From positions 65,786,235-65,850,234 of the forward strand of contig NC_133328.1 of the NCBI RefSeq assembly GCF_042186555.1: a DNA stretch of 64,000 nt, written 5' to 3'. The notes below the pieces were generated by a model, which was not told the origin of the DNA, searched no databases, and saw nothing but the letters and a program-made list of their open reading frames with translations. The position numbers and the translations under genes are program-made. Position 1 is the stretch's first letter; the number at the start of each line of letters is the position of its first letter. Shown here piece after piece: positions 53,109 to 63,676 of this stretch. Source of the stretch: Aquarana catesbeiana. Lineage: Eukaryota; Chordata; Amphibia; Anura; Ranidae.

Positions 53109-54299
53109 TAAGGGCAATCTCTTTGATATGGACTAGTCTGAACTCCCCCCAGAGTTACTAACAGTGAGTGCCACACATCAAATCAACCATTCACTTGGGT
53201 TGTGTTCACAAATGTCTGACACAGATAAGTCTCGCTGGCAGCCACTCACCTTGCTACAAAGTTACAATGTTGCAGTCCGATCACTGTTGGAAAGAAGATT
53301 GAGGAAATGCTTCCTCCTGCCTGCAGCAGAGTGACAACATCATCTCAGCCTAGGCACAGTCACTAGATTGGGGCATAGGAACTGACTTTTAATGATAAAA
53401 TGTAGAATTTGTTTAAAACTCATACTGTTGCTATAAATTGTGATACGTCACAAATGTTTTCTCCCTGCAGACTTTTAATGTTACCAAAAGCTTCACTTTA
53501 ATCAACGCTTAAAAAGCAAAGGTTATATAACCAAGAATTCTCATTTAATAAATGCTACTTGAAGGGAAAAAAATCCAGCTTGGCTAATGGGGGTGGGAAG
53601 TGTATCTGATAAGCGAAGAGTTCTGTCCAAAGTAATAAGCTGATGGAAACATTAGTGGGTAAAGGTTCTATTAACTAATTGATTTTCAGGACAGCTCCAG
53701 AGAGAGATCAAAGAAAGGTCTCTGTTCTAGCGGCGGGCAGCAACCTAAGTCCAGATGTTCCCTCCCTTGTGCTGTTATTTTAGATAATTGTATGTTTTTA
53801 CCAACGCGGCACATACAGGCTACATGAAAGCAAGGTGCCTACTGTGTGCACAGTTTCAAAGTTTGTTTATAACAAAGCAGAGACTCAGCATAGGCTGTTA
53901 AAGACACTATATTTATCTCATTTTCTATGCCGCCCCATGATTATGGAGGTTTTTTTTTTTTTTTCTTCCTGACTTTCATCTTAGAGATTTAAATGTGATA
54001 GTAGCTGACTAGAGCGCAGTAAAAATAAAACACCTTTAAGAATGAATGCGTACGTGTCTTTTAATGTTCCTCTCTGTAGTTAACACAGGCACTTTTACCT
54101 TCTAGTTTGCTGAATGTTTAAAGCTGAACTCTAGGCAGGTTTAAAAAGACATAAAATGTTGCAGCTCCGTAATCATCAATACATTATTAAATATGAAAAA
54201 AAAATGTGTAAATACCCGCGCTATGGTAACGTAAAATTAAATTAATTAAATATATTAGATATATAAGGAGCTGCTGCTATCATATAAGGTAAAAAACCT
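53109..54299. other. Low-copy-looking DNA
   Basis: No element ends up to 54120, where tttaaagctgaactctaggc starts like a TTAA MITE without a visible partner. A poly-T run lies at 53950-53964. No coding signal. Confidence 0.4.
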
Positions 54300-54365
54300 C
54301 AAGAAAATAATACAAAATATTTTAAACTTAGCGCTGCTCTTAAGTATCAAATAAACTGTAATTAA

Positions 54366-54961
54366 AGCGGAGTTCCGCCGTTTTTTTTTTGTTTTTTTTA
54401 AGTCAGCAGCTACAAACACTGCAGCTGCTGACTTTTAAAATATGGACACTTACCTGTCCAGGGCACCCGCAATGTCGGCACCCGAAGCCGATCTATCCCT
54501 CGGCTGTCGGGTGCTGCCGCCGCCATCCTCTGTAAGGTAATCTAATACAGGTATTTTGCTCCCACTTCCGGGCATAGATACCCGAGCCACCCGCGGGTAT
54601 CTATGTCAATTCCCGACCCCCTCCCCCGTTGTATTCTGGGAGACACACGGGTCCCAGAAAACAGCAGGGACCACAAGGCTTCCCTTCCTGGTTCCATTCT
54701 GCGCATGCACGACTTGCGCTGCGCTATCCGAATGGTCCCTGCTGTTTTCTGGGACCCGTGTGTCTCCCAGAATACAACGGGGGAGGGGGTCGGGAATTGA
54801 CATAGAAACCCGCGGGTGGCTCGGGTATCTATGCCCGGAAGTGGGAGCAAAATACCTGTATTAGACAGGTATCTGCTCCCCCCTGAAAGGTGCCAAATGT
54901 GACACCGGAGGGGGGGAGGAACTGGAAAAGCGTAAGTTCCATTTTTGGGTGGAACTCCGCT
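54366..54961. mobile_element. TTAA MITE, AGCGGAGTTCC family, copy 2 (fold-back form)
   Basis: TTAA at 54362-54365 and 54962-54965. Ends AGCGGAGTTCCGCCG and the inverse of AGCGGAGTTCCACCC. Unlike copies 1, 3 and 4, the centre is a fold-back: 54543-54673 repeats inverted at 54733-54863. The empty site is at 55501-55504 in the opposite arm of the surrounding inverted repeat. Confidence 0.95.
54543..54863. repeat. 131-bp inverted repeat in the MITE
   Basis: Arms share taatacaggtattttgctcc, acttccgggcatagataccc, gtcaattcccgaccccctcc and gggagacacacgggtcccag, around a 59-bp spacer. Few mismatches are visible (for example gggtatctatg against gggtttctatg). This explains near-identical ORFs on both strands. 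Confidence 0.95.
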
Positions 54962-55564
54962 TTAAAGTGCTAGTGCAGTAATAAAGTTCATAATAGTGCA
55001 ATGATGAGTGAAAGTCAATCCATTCAAAAAAGTGTCAAATGTGTTAAATTCCTGCTTGTAAGGATTCCAGTGCCACTCTGTGCTTCTGAAGATGCCCAGT
55101 GGGAGGGGGCGAGATACACGAGACCTAGTGATGGCTGAAAGCATGCCAAGGTGGAGATTTTTACTTATATGTCTTTCTTTGATGTAAGTGCATATGTTTT
55201 TGATTTTAGATTAAACCCTAGTAATATTACGCTATACATCTCTCTCTTCATTTAGTATATCATACACCTATACCATGATAATGGAAACCTGACTACCGGA
55301 GGAGCAGGAAAGAGATATCCAAGCCATTGATATAGGACAAAGACCTTATGTTTTTAAAGCATATTGCTGGTGAGTGGGGACCCAGGAGGGGAGCAGAGAG
55401 TGGCACTGGAATCCTTACAAATAGGAACGGAACACGTTTGACACTTTTTTGAATGGATTCATGATTGCACTATTATGAACTTTATTATTGCACTAGCACT
55501 TTAATGACAGTTTATTTGATACTTAAGAACAGCGCTAAGTTTAAAATATTTTGTATTACATTAT

Positions 55565-55566
<2 letters not shown>

Positions 55567-55631
<65 letters not shown>
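55567..55631. repeat. (TA)n microsatellite
   Basis: About 65 bp of pure TA, followed by a T-rich run to 55662. Confidence 0.98.
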
Positions 55632-55633
<2 letters not shown>

Positions 55634-56309
55634 TTTGTTTTTTTGTGTTTTTTTTTTTTTTCCAAAAATAACAGAGAGATGAGCTCCTTACTGTGCTGTT
55701 TCTCCTTTCACTGTCCAGTCACGGGCTAGGACAGGTCCCTGAAGACCTGCACTAAGAGGAAATGGGTTGAATGATGCTGGCCATCAGAACAAGGGCATCT
55801 ATTGGCAGAACAAAGAACTGGGGTGGGGTGGGGTTGGCTCTAGTATGTATATGTATGAATGTGAGTTAGGGACTTTAGATTGTAAGCTTCTTGAGGGCAG
55901 AGACTGATGTGAATGTACAATATACTGCATACAGTGGGGACGGAAAGTATTGATACCCCCTTAAATTTTTCACTCTTTGTTATATTGCAGCCATTTGCTA
56001 AAATCATTTAAGTTCATTTTTTTCCTCATTAATGTACACACAGCACCTCTTATTGACAGAAAAACACAGAATTGTTGACATTTTTGCAGATTTATTAAAA
56101 AAGAAAAACTGAAATATCACATGGTCCTAAGTATTCAGACCCTTTGCTGTGACACTCATATATTTAACTCAGGTGCTGTCCGTTTCTTCTGATCGTCCTT
56201 GAGATGGTTCTACACCTTCATTTGAGTCCAGCTGTGTTTGAATATACTGATTGGACTTGATTAGGAAAGCCACACACCTGTCTATATAAGACCTTGTAGC
56301 TCAAAGTGC

Positions 56310-57338
56310 ATGTCAGAGCAAATGAGAATTATGAGGTCAAAGGAACTGCCTGAAGAGCTCAGAGACAGAATTGTGGCAAGACACAGGTCTGGCCAAGGTT
56401 ACAAAAAAAATTCTGCTGCACTTAAGGTTCCTAAGAGCACAGTGGCCTCCATAATCCTTAAATGGAAGACGTTTGGGATGACCAGAACTCTTCCAAGAGC
56501 TGGCCGTCCGGCCAAACTGAGCTATCGGGGGAGAAGAGCCTTGGTAAGAGAGGTAAAGAAGAACCCAAAGATCACTGTGGCTGAGGCTCCAGAGATGCAG
56601 TCGGGAGATGGGAGAAAGTTGTAGAAAGTCAACCATCACTGCAGCCCTCCACCAGTTGGGGCTTTATGGCAGAGTGGCCCAACAGAAGCCTCTCTTCAGT
56701 GCAAGACAAATGAAAGCCTGCATGGAGTTTGCTAAAAAACACCTAAAGGAACTCCGAGATGGTGAGAAATAAGATTCCCTGGTCTGATGAGACCAAGATA
56801 GAACTGTTTGGCCTTAATTCTAAGCGGTATGTGTGGAGAAAACCAGGCACTGCTCATCACCTGTCCAATACAGTCCCAACAGTGAAGCATGTTGGTGGAA
56901 ACATCATGCTGTGGGGGTGTTTTTCAGCTGCAGGGACAGGACGTAGGAAAGATGAATGCGGCCAAGTACAGGGATATCCTGGACGAAAACCTTCTCCAAA
57001 GTGCTCAGGACCTCAGACTGGGCTAAAGGTCTACCTTCCAACAAGACAATGACCCTAAGCACACAGCTAAAATAACGAAGAAGTGGCTTCACAACAACTC
57101 TGTGACTGTTCTTGAATGGCCCAGCCAGAGCCCTAACTTAAACCCAATTTAGCATCTCTGGAAAGGCCTAAAAATGGCCGTCCACCAACGTTTACCATCC
57201 AACCTGACAGAACTGGAGAGGATCTACAAGGAGGAATGGCAGAGGATCCCCAAATCCAGGTGTGAAAAACTTGTTGCATCTTTCCCAAAAAGACTCATGG
57301 CTGTATTAGATCAAAAGGGTGCTTCTACTAAATACTGA
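56310..57338 (+). pseudogene. Tc1-like transposase, family 2, copy 2, broken
   Basis: Starts MSEQMRIMRSKELPEELR. The N-terminal helix-turn-helix region is intact (RHRSGQGYKKNSAALKVPKS, ASIILKWKTFGMTRTL). Lesions: one extra G near 56584 shifts the frame after KITVAE; a shift around 56755; a short deletion after SAAGTG relative to copy 1 (near 56940); and TAG at 57150-57152 exactly where copy 1 has the GAG for the third catalytic acid (LNPIEHLW). The first Asp is kept here (PWSDETKIELFG), as is FQQDNDPKHT. The C-terminus ends at TGA 57336-57338. Confidence 0.95.
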
Positions 57339-57475
57339 GCAAAGGGTCTGAATACTTAGGACCATGTGATTTCAGTTTTTCTTTTTTTAATAAATCTGCA
57401 AAAATGTCAACAATTCTGTGTCTTTCTGTCAATATGGGGTGCTGTGTACATTAATGAGAAAAAAAATGAACTTAA

Positions 57476-57955
57476 AGCGGAGGTTTGCTGAAAAAAAAAT
57501 ATTAAAAACCAGCAGCTACAAATACTGCAGCTGCTGACTTTTAATATATGGACACTTACCTGTCCAGGGAGCCCGCAATGTCGGCAGCCGAAGCCGTTCC
57601 GTCCTTCGGCTCTCGGCTTCTGCCGCCGCCATCCTCGGTAAGGGAATAAGGAAGTGAAGCCATGCGGCTTCATTTCCTGGTTGCCTACTGCGCATGCGCG
57701 AGTCGCGCTGCGCGTCCTCACAGGTCCCTGCTGTATTCTGTGTCTCACAGGATACAGCGGGGGAGGACGGGGTAGGCGACGGAAGTGGCATAGGTCACCG
57801 CAATCACCGCGGTGATCTATGCCAGGAAGTGGGAGCAAATACCTGTATTAGACAGGTATCTGCTTCCTCCTCCCCCCTGAAAGGTGTCAAATGTGACACC
57901 GGAGGGGGGGAGGAATCCAAAAAGTGGAAGTTCCATTTTTGGGTGGAACTCCACT
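57476..57955. mobile_element. TTAA MITE, AGCGGAGTTCC family, copy 3
   Basis: TTAA at 57472-57475 and 57956-57959. Ends AGCGGAGGTTTGC and the inverse of AGTGGAGTTCCACCC. Interior as in copy 1 but inverted: tatggacacttacctgtcca, gaagtgggagcaaatacctg, aggtgtcaaatgtgacacc. It lies in the right Tc1 terminus; the left terminus (TTAA at 56008-56011) is the empty site. Confidence 0.95.
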
Positions 57956-58122
57956 TTAAATGATTTTAGCAAATGACTGCAATATAACAAAGAGTGAAAA
58001 ATTTAAGGGGGTCTGAATACTTTCTGTCCCCACTGTATGTAAAACGCTATACAAGTACCTGTAATAAAATAAATAAAAACTATGTATTGTATTGTATGCG
58101 GTATATTACTTTGGTATCTTAA

Positions 58123-58507
58123 AGTGGAATTTCAGGCTATTGCTAACTAAGCTTAAAACAGCACCCACCCTCCTAACTCCTATTCTAGTTACCGTGTGAA
58201 AGGAAGATGCTTATACTTATCTATTCTGAGGGCACTCTGGGCCAGTCATGTGATCAGCTCCTAGTGGCCGTCTTCAGGTGAAAGGAGGGACACCCAACAA
58301 CTAATGCCCCGTATTAAGTTTATGGGTGACATCACTGCCCTGGCATTCCATCCATCATCAGCACTCCCTGCTTTTCCTTGAAGCTGCTGGGTAGCTCATT
58401 GGACCGGACAGAGCGCTCTGAGAATAGGTAAGTATAAGCATCTTCCTTCCACATGATGGTTAGAATAAGGAGTGGGAGCTTAGTTATATCTAGCTGAGAA
58501 TTTCACT
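58123..58507. mobile_element. TTAA MITE, AGTGGAATTTCAG ends
   Basis: TTAA at 58119-58122 and 58508-58511. Ends AGTGGAATTTCAGGCTA and the inverse of AGTGAAATTCTCAGCTA. Inner pairs cttatacttatctattctga / agaataggtaagtataagca and aaggaagatgc / gcatcttcctt show a long inverted structure. Non-coding. Confidence 0.9.
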
Positions 58508-59012
58508 TTAAGTAAAGGCAACATTTTTGCCAAGTAATAGGGCCCATAGCAGAAATGCAAAAAATACTTGGATTTATAGGGGTGTACTGATGTGAGAGCT
58601 GACGTGGTAAAAGAATATTTGCCCTTTCCATAAATTAAGATAATTGTGTAAAATCCCACATGCATATTAACCACTTGCAGTTATTAGATAAATTACAATG
58701 GTTTGAGGTAGGTTCTATTTTAGTAGCAATAAACTCCTTTCAGGCAGACTGGTTCTCACTTAAACTTCGGACTGATCTATCCAAAGTGAATGAGCTTGAG
58801 CTATTGAGTCCTGTAAACATGGGTTTTTAAAATATCCAAATATATAGAAATAAATATGAAAAGAAGTATAAAGTCTCAACTGTTAAACATCATAACTTTA
58901 CAAATGACCATACAAAAACAATGGTACATACTGTTTAGTCAATCTGCAGGCAATTCCAAAAAGCAAAGGCAATAGCAATACAAACAATAGTTACTGTTGA
59001 AAATACAATATA
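58508..59012. other. No feature recognised
   Basis: No element ends or coding signal. Confidence 0.4.
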
Positions 59013-59305
59013 AGCTTAGGCCGGCCATAGAACGGCTGAGATTTGAACTGTGTGTGGGCAGGCTGAATGTGCCAGCCTGCCAGATTCAGTTGTGATTATT
59101 GCTAGCCGATAGCGAAAATCATTGTCTTCTCCTGGCAGAGATGGCTTCCCCCAACCGCCCCTGCCCCCCCACCGGGAGCAGACAATTGCTCGGCTGGAGA
59201 GATTCCCCTGTCAGCTCTGTCTGTGCTGATGGGAGAATCATGCAAATTTCTTTCCTGCAACCAAGGGTTTCAGAATTTTGCACCGTCTATGGCCTGTCTA
59301 ACTTT
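59013..59305. mobile_element. MITE-like repeat, GGCCGGCCATAGA end
   Basis: Left ggccggccatagaacggc; right ccgtctatggcctgtc, roughly inverse. Shares cattgtcttctcctggcag, gagattcccctgtcagc and gatgggagaatcatgcaaat with 1606-1802, which is a truncated copy. No coding capacity. Confidence 0.7.
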
Positions 59306-60010
59306 AAAAATTTCCTTTCATGTTGTGTTTGCTGCTTGGCTGCTGACCATCTCTTTCTAAAACTAACGAATTTAACGGCATGCTTTGCATTCTCTCCAAT
59401 GATGTTTACTATGGATATCTAAGGACTACATATCCCATGGTTCCTTGCTCTCTGTAAGCAGTGATTCCTGGACTGACTTCACCACCTGAAGCTCCACCTC
59501 TCAGCACCTCTGAAGTTCAGAAGGCATTCTCTGTGAAATATGTGACACAGCAGTGCCTACTCACAGGGCATAGTAAATACGTGTCACAGAATTCAAGGCA
59601 GTAAATGTGTGAGAATAAGTTTACAAACTTCAACATCATTCAAGTTAATAGAAGTAGACTATAAGTAATTAAAATACAATGCGGAAGTGAATATATGATT
59701 TAGCCATTTGACCAAAGTTATGCTTAAACCCCTAGGTGCTGATGGCACACACTCTCAGCGGGTGAGCCGAGCGGCCACATATTTCCGTACCAATTTGCAG
59801 ACACGGATGTGCCAAGAGTTTCTGCCCTGCATGCTCCTGGCACATTTACCGGTGGCTAATGGAAATCTCCCGATCGCTTCTTGTGATCGGGAGCTTTCTG
59901 ATCATGTGACCGCCGTTACAGACAATCACAGCGGTCACATGATCATAAACCCCGCCCTGCCTCTGAAACCCCTTAAAGGGTCAGGTGGTGCTGGCTCCAA
60001 GGGGTTAAAG
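59306..60010. repeat. Unassigned, ending in a hairpin-rich repeat
   Basis: 59306-59700 shows nothing. 59720-60006 holds stem-loops: cccgatcgcttcttgtgatcggg at 59868-59890 and tgatcatgtgaccgc with gcggtcacatgatca at 59900-59944, then aaccccttaaagggt. Similar to 46490-46600. Confidence 0.55.
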
Positions 60011-62279
60011 ACCCTGCAAGTACAGGAAAACACCTGTTGATCTGCCAGAAATGTGCTTAGCTCTTAATTTTCTCTTGTGGCATGACACCACATTACCAAA
60101 AGCCTCCCATTCTCCTAATCTCCACAGCAAGGGGTTAATTGTTCTGCAGTGCAAGAGAAAAACTGGGAGGACTCCTTGGGATTACACAGGCAGTATGCAC
60201 AGGACACAGAGTAGCTCTGAATTTCAGACATGATCAATGAGAGCTGCAGAGTGGAGGTGTGCCTCTGTGTGTCTGTGCAAATCCAGGAAGTGAACAGGCA
60301 GCAGCTTCAGCTGCCCACAGTTAAAATGATTGCTGCCAGACTCAGTGGAGGGAGATTTCTGTGGCATATTTGGCAAGTACAGTATATATAAAATAATATG
60401 CAAAGTGGTTGGAGGGAAGCTTCAGAATGGCAAATATGTTTGTATTACAAATGATGTGACTGCATAACTGCAGTTCCTCTTTAAGCAAGCCTTGCTGATG
60501 GTCAGAGATGGTCCAAGTCTCTCTGTCTCATAACTGTTTATGTCACACTCCATTCCCACTGCAATCATGGGGCTCCCTTGTTCAGAGCTTTGTTGAATTT
60601 CTCTGAGAATAAGCAGTTGTTGAACTTTGACAGCGATATCTGGTTTGCAAAGACTGGCTTTGCCCAGGTTGGGCCTGCGTTGTTTTGGTCTTTCACATTC
60701 TCCTCTTCCCATGGGCTCTTTCGTATGCAGCATATAACTATTTGTTTGCTGAATATTAAATTCGCAACTGAACTTCAGTCGCGGAACCAAAGCCAGGAAA
60801 ATTTTAATGAATTGTGTGAAATCCAAACTTGTGTTTATTTGTAATGGGGAATGCAGAGACTGCCTCCTACTGTAGGGTCACAGACCTCTGAAACGGATCC
60901 ACAGTTAAAGAATACATTTAAAACAACTACAACTAATAGGGCATAATAAAACAAGCAGGTGAATCTGAGCACACTCACCTGCCAAGATTTTTCCACAATG
61001 GCCGGCATTTGTAGGGTGTTCACCTCGAACACTCAGAGGATTTATAAATGAGGGAACTGTTATTAAATGCCTCTGGGTACAAGATATATATGCGGCAAAC
61101 TGCATCCCTACACACCTCCCAACTTTCTGAGACAAGAAACCACAAAATATATAGGGACATAATGCACCCCAAACCTCACCCTTGGTTACAACGACCATGA
61201 AGCATTAATACACAAAAATGAATGGTTAAACCTGCAAGTGCATTTTTCACCAATCATTTCTTAATACAGATTTTTAATATAAACTTTGGACAAAAGCATT
61301 TGTATGGTATAATACTTTTGAATGTTAAAGTGACACTACCGTATATTCTGGTTAAAAAAATGTATTCAAATATGTATTTTTTTTTTATCAAATCATTTTA
61401 ATTCTTATTTTATATTCTTCTTCTTTTATCTCTTATTATGACTAAGGCCTATGTAAGAGGCTGAAACATGTCAATAATTACAGGTATTGATTCCTTTTAT
61501 TGGATGGATTTATTAAATTGTATATACAGTATGTTTTATTTTTCCTTGTCAAATAGGTTTATGTGATTAACAAAAGCATTAACAGATATAATAATTAGAT
61601 TAGATACATTAGCGCTATGACAAGAGGAATGAAGCTCATTACTGTATAAATATGTATACATACAAAACATTATATGTTTTATCTTTAAGACATCTTGCTG
61701 CCAGATTTGTTTTCTCTTTGATTGGACACTTTTATCTCCATTACAAAATAACAAGAGACATACAAAAATCCAAGCGTGCTGCATGCAAGCAGCAGGACAA
61801 ACCCTGAACTCATCGACTCACCCTTGCAACCAACTCCAAGATCTCCAGACAGTAGAGACCTAGAACCCAACATAACTATCAGCAATATTAAAGTGTAAAC
61901 AAACCGCGTGTCGTATAAGCTCTCTTGTGGCACTATACAATTGCAATAAGATCAAGACAATATATGGAACAGTGATATAATATTTTACAATATGCAGTAA
62001 AGAAACTTATATGCAACTCTCTTGGCTGAAGTCATTTGTCTAGGCAACTTCTCAGCATATCTGCCCATGCTGTCCAGGTGGCAGCATACCATTCACTATA
62101 ATGAGTTTAACAACATGAGGAACATCATTCCAAAGACAGCAAGCCTAATATCAAATCAGAGTGACCCCAGTCTCCAGTTGATGGTACAGTAGTGGAACAA
62201 TGTAGGAACTTCCTAGACTACCCAAGTAAACTGTCCATTGCCAGTGTTTGGGGTGCCAGTCCTGGGGTACCCAATAATG
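60011..62279. other. Mostly low-copy-looking DNA
   Basis: The inverse of a TTAA-type end, aactgcagttcctctttaa, lies at 60466-60484. The dispersed word cctcccaactttctgagac is near 61105. A third possible hammerhead relic is at 61440-61476 (aggcctatgtaagaggctga, then aacatgtca). 61321 begins like a TTAA MITE. No coding region could be supported. Confidence 0.35.
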
Positions 62280-62281
62280 TT

Positions 62282-62850
62282 CTCAAAGCTTATCAAATTT
62301 TTTTTTGAACACTCGTTTGGTATACATATATTTTTCTTTTAGTATGGTATGATTTACTGCTTGTAACTAGTTGTAATGGGAAGGCGGAAGGGGCACTAGC
62401 CATCTCTGAACTAAGTTTCTTAGCTTGGAAAAGGCAACGAAGCACCGGGATCTGCATGGTAGGGGTAACAAGCTTTTCATCCATATAGCCTAATAAGCAA
62501 AACAGTGGGTCTAATGTATAGGATAGCATAAAAACGGTATTCAAAGTATGGAGAATCGCTTCCCAATACCTTTGTAATTTTGGACACTGCCACAATATTT
62601 AGATGAGGGAGCCTAGAGAGCCTCCACGCCTGGGACAATGGTCACCTGAATGTCTACCAAACTTAAACAATTTATGAGGTGTATTGTAGGTTCTATGCAG
62701 CAGGTACAGTTGTGATAATTTTTGAGAGGGTAAAAGAGATACTAATGGGACTAACTCTAGAAAATATTGCCAATATTTCTCTGTGAGATCACCCTATTTC
62801 TCCATCCAGTACACCTTGCAAGGGAGATCTGCATTTCCAGTTAAAGCTGC
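62282..62850 (-). pseudogene. L1/Tx1-clade ORF2 C-terminus, fragment
   Basis: Minus-strand translation includes LSQLYLLHRTYNTPHKLFKF, GRHSGDHCPR, GSLGSLI, a stop, then ILWQCPKLQRYWEAILHTLN and LGYMDEKLVTP. The CP...H/I...CP pattern plus the WQCPKLQRYW block is the C-terminal Cys/His region of Tx1/L1-type LINEs. One expected Cys is lost. It belongs to a different subfamily from 29398-31192. No reverse transcriptase core. Ends are undefined. Confidence 0.78.
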
Positions 62851-62864
62851 CAGGTAAATACTTG

Positions 62865-62899
62865 TGTGTGTGTGTGTGTGTTTGGGGGGGGGGGGGGGT
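62865..62899. repeat. (TG)n-(G)n run
   Basis: tgtgtgtgtgtgtgtgt followed by a run of G, as in the hAT element at 16789-16820. Confidence 0.95.
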
Positions 62900-63192
62900 A
62901 GCAGGTCCTTCATCTTTCCCTACTCGTTTGGCGCCATGTAAGGGTCACATAGGAGGCCTACCTTGGGATGGGTTTTTCTGGGCTATGCTATGCACCTAAA
63001 AAAACTGCCTTGCACATGGGTTATCTTTACTTGAACAGACAATTGAATTCCATTTAACTCTTCCCGATTGTAATAAACACTATCACGGTGACTGTTGAAT
63101 TTAGGAGGGACACGCAGAGCCGATGCCCCCTCCACCCATATCTTCACTACCTTACTCCCAGTAACGGAACGGAGTCCCACCGTGCACTTCAC
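62900..63192. other. No feature recognised
   Basis: Short interval. May still be LINE sequence, but no motif is readable. Confidence 0.35.
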
Positions 63193-63196
63193 TTAA

Positions 63197-63672
63197 AGTG
63201 GAGTTCCACCCAAAAATGGAACTTCCACTTTTTGGAATCCCCCCCCCCCCCGGTGTCACATTTGGCACCTTTCAGGGGGGAGGATGGAGCAGATACCTGT
63301 CTAATACAGGTATTTGCTCCCACTTCCTGGCATAGATCACCGCGGTGATTGGGGTGACCTACGCCACTTTTGGCGCCTACTCTGTCCTCCCCCTCTGTCT
63401 TCTGGGAGACACACAGGTCCCAGAAGACAGCAGGGAGCAGTGAGGATGCGCAGCTTGACTTGCGCATGTGCAGTAGGGAACTAGCACGGCTTCACTTCCT
63501 GATTCCCCTACCGAGGATGGCGGCAGCAGCAGCCAAGAGATTAGACAGATCGGTTTTGACTGCTGACATCACGGGCTCCCTGGACAGGTAAGTGTCCATA
63601 TATCAAAAGTCAGCAGCTGCAGTATTTGTAGCTGCTGGCTTTTAATATTTTATTTTTCGGCGGACCTCAGCT
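63197..63672. mobile_element. TTAA MITE, AGCGGAGTTCC family, copy 4
   Basis: TTAA at 63193-63196 and 63673-63676. Ends AGTGGAGTTCCACCC and the inverse of AGCTGAGGTCCGCC. Interior in the same orientation as copy 1: ggtgtcacatttggcacctt, ggtatttgctcccacttcct, cttctgggagacacacagg, gaggatggcggcagcagcag, ggacaggtaagtgtccatat. Confidence 0.93.
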
Positions 63673-63676
63673 TTAA

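Larger units (their letters stand above)
54300..55565. repeat. Long inverted repeat, one arm interrupted by a MITE
   Basis: Left arm 54310-54365 plus 54966-55080, right arm about 55390-55555, inverse. Shared: aaaatattttaaacttagcg, ttaagtatcaaataaactgt, gtgctagtgca(a/g)taataaag, tccattcaaaaaagtgtcaa and aaggattccagtgccactct. The spacer holds a possible decayed hammerhead at 55084 (cttctgaagatgccc...gggcgaga). The right arm is the empty site for the MITE in the left arm. Confidence 0.9.
55932..58035 (+). mobile_element. Tc1/mariner element, family 2, copy 2, with MITE in its right terminus
   Basis: TA flanks at 55930-55931 and 58036-58037. Ends CAGTGGGGACGGAAAGTATT and the inverse of CAGTGGGGACAGAAAGTATT. 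Terminal repeats of about 220 bp as in 39121-40755; the right one is split by the MITE at 57476-57955. Without it the element is about 1.6 kb. Confidence 0.95.

Noticed and set aside
54542..54864. Two near-identical 102-residue ORFs on opposite strands
   Set aside because: Explained by the 131-bp fold-back inside a MITE; no domain.
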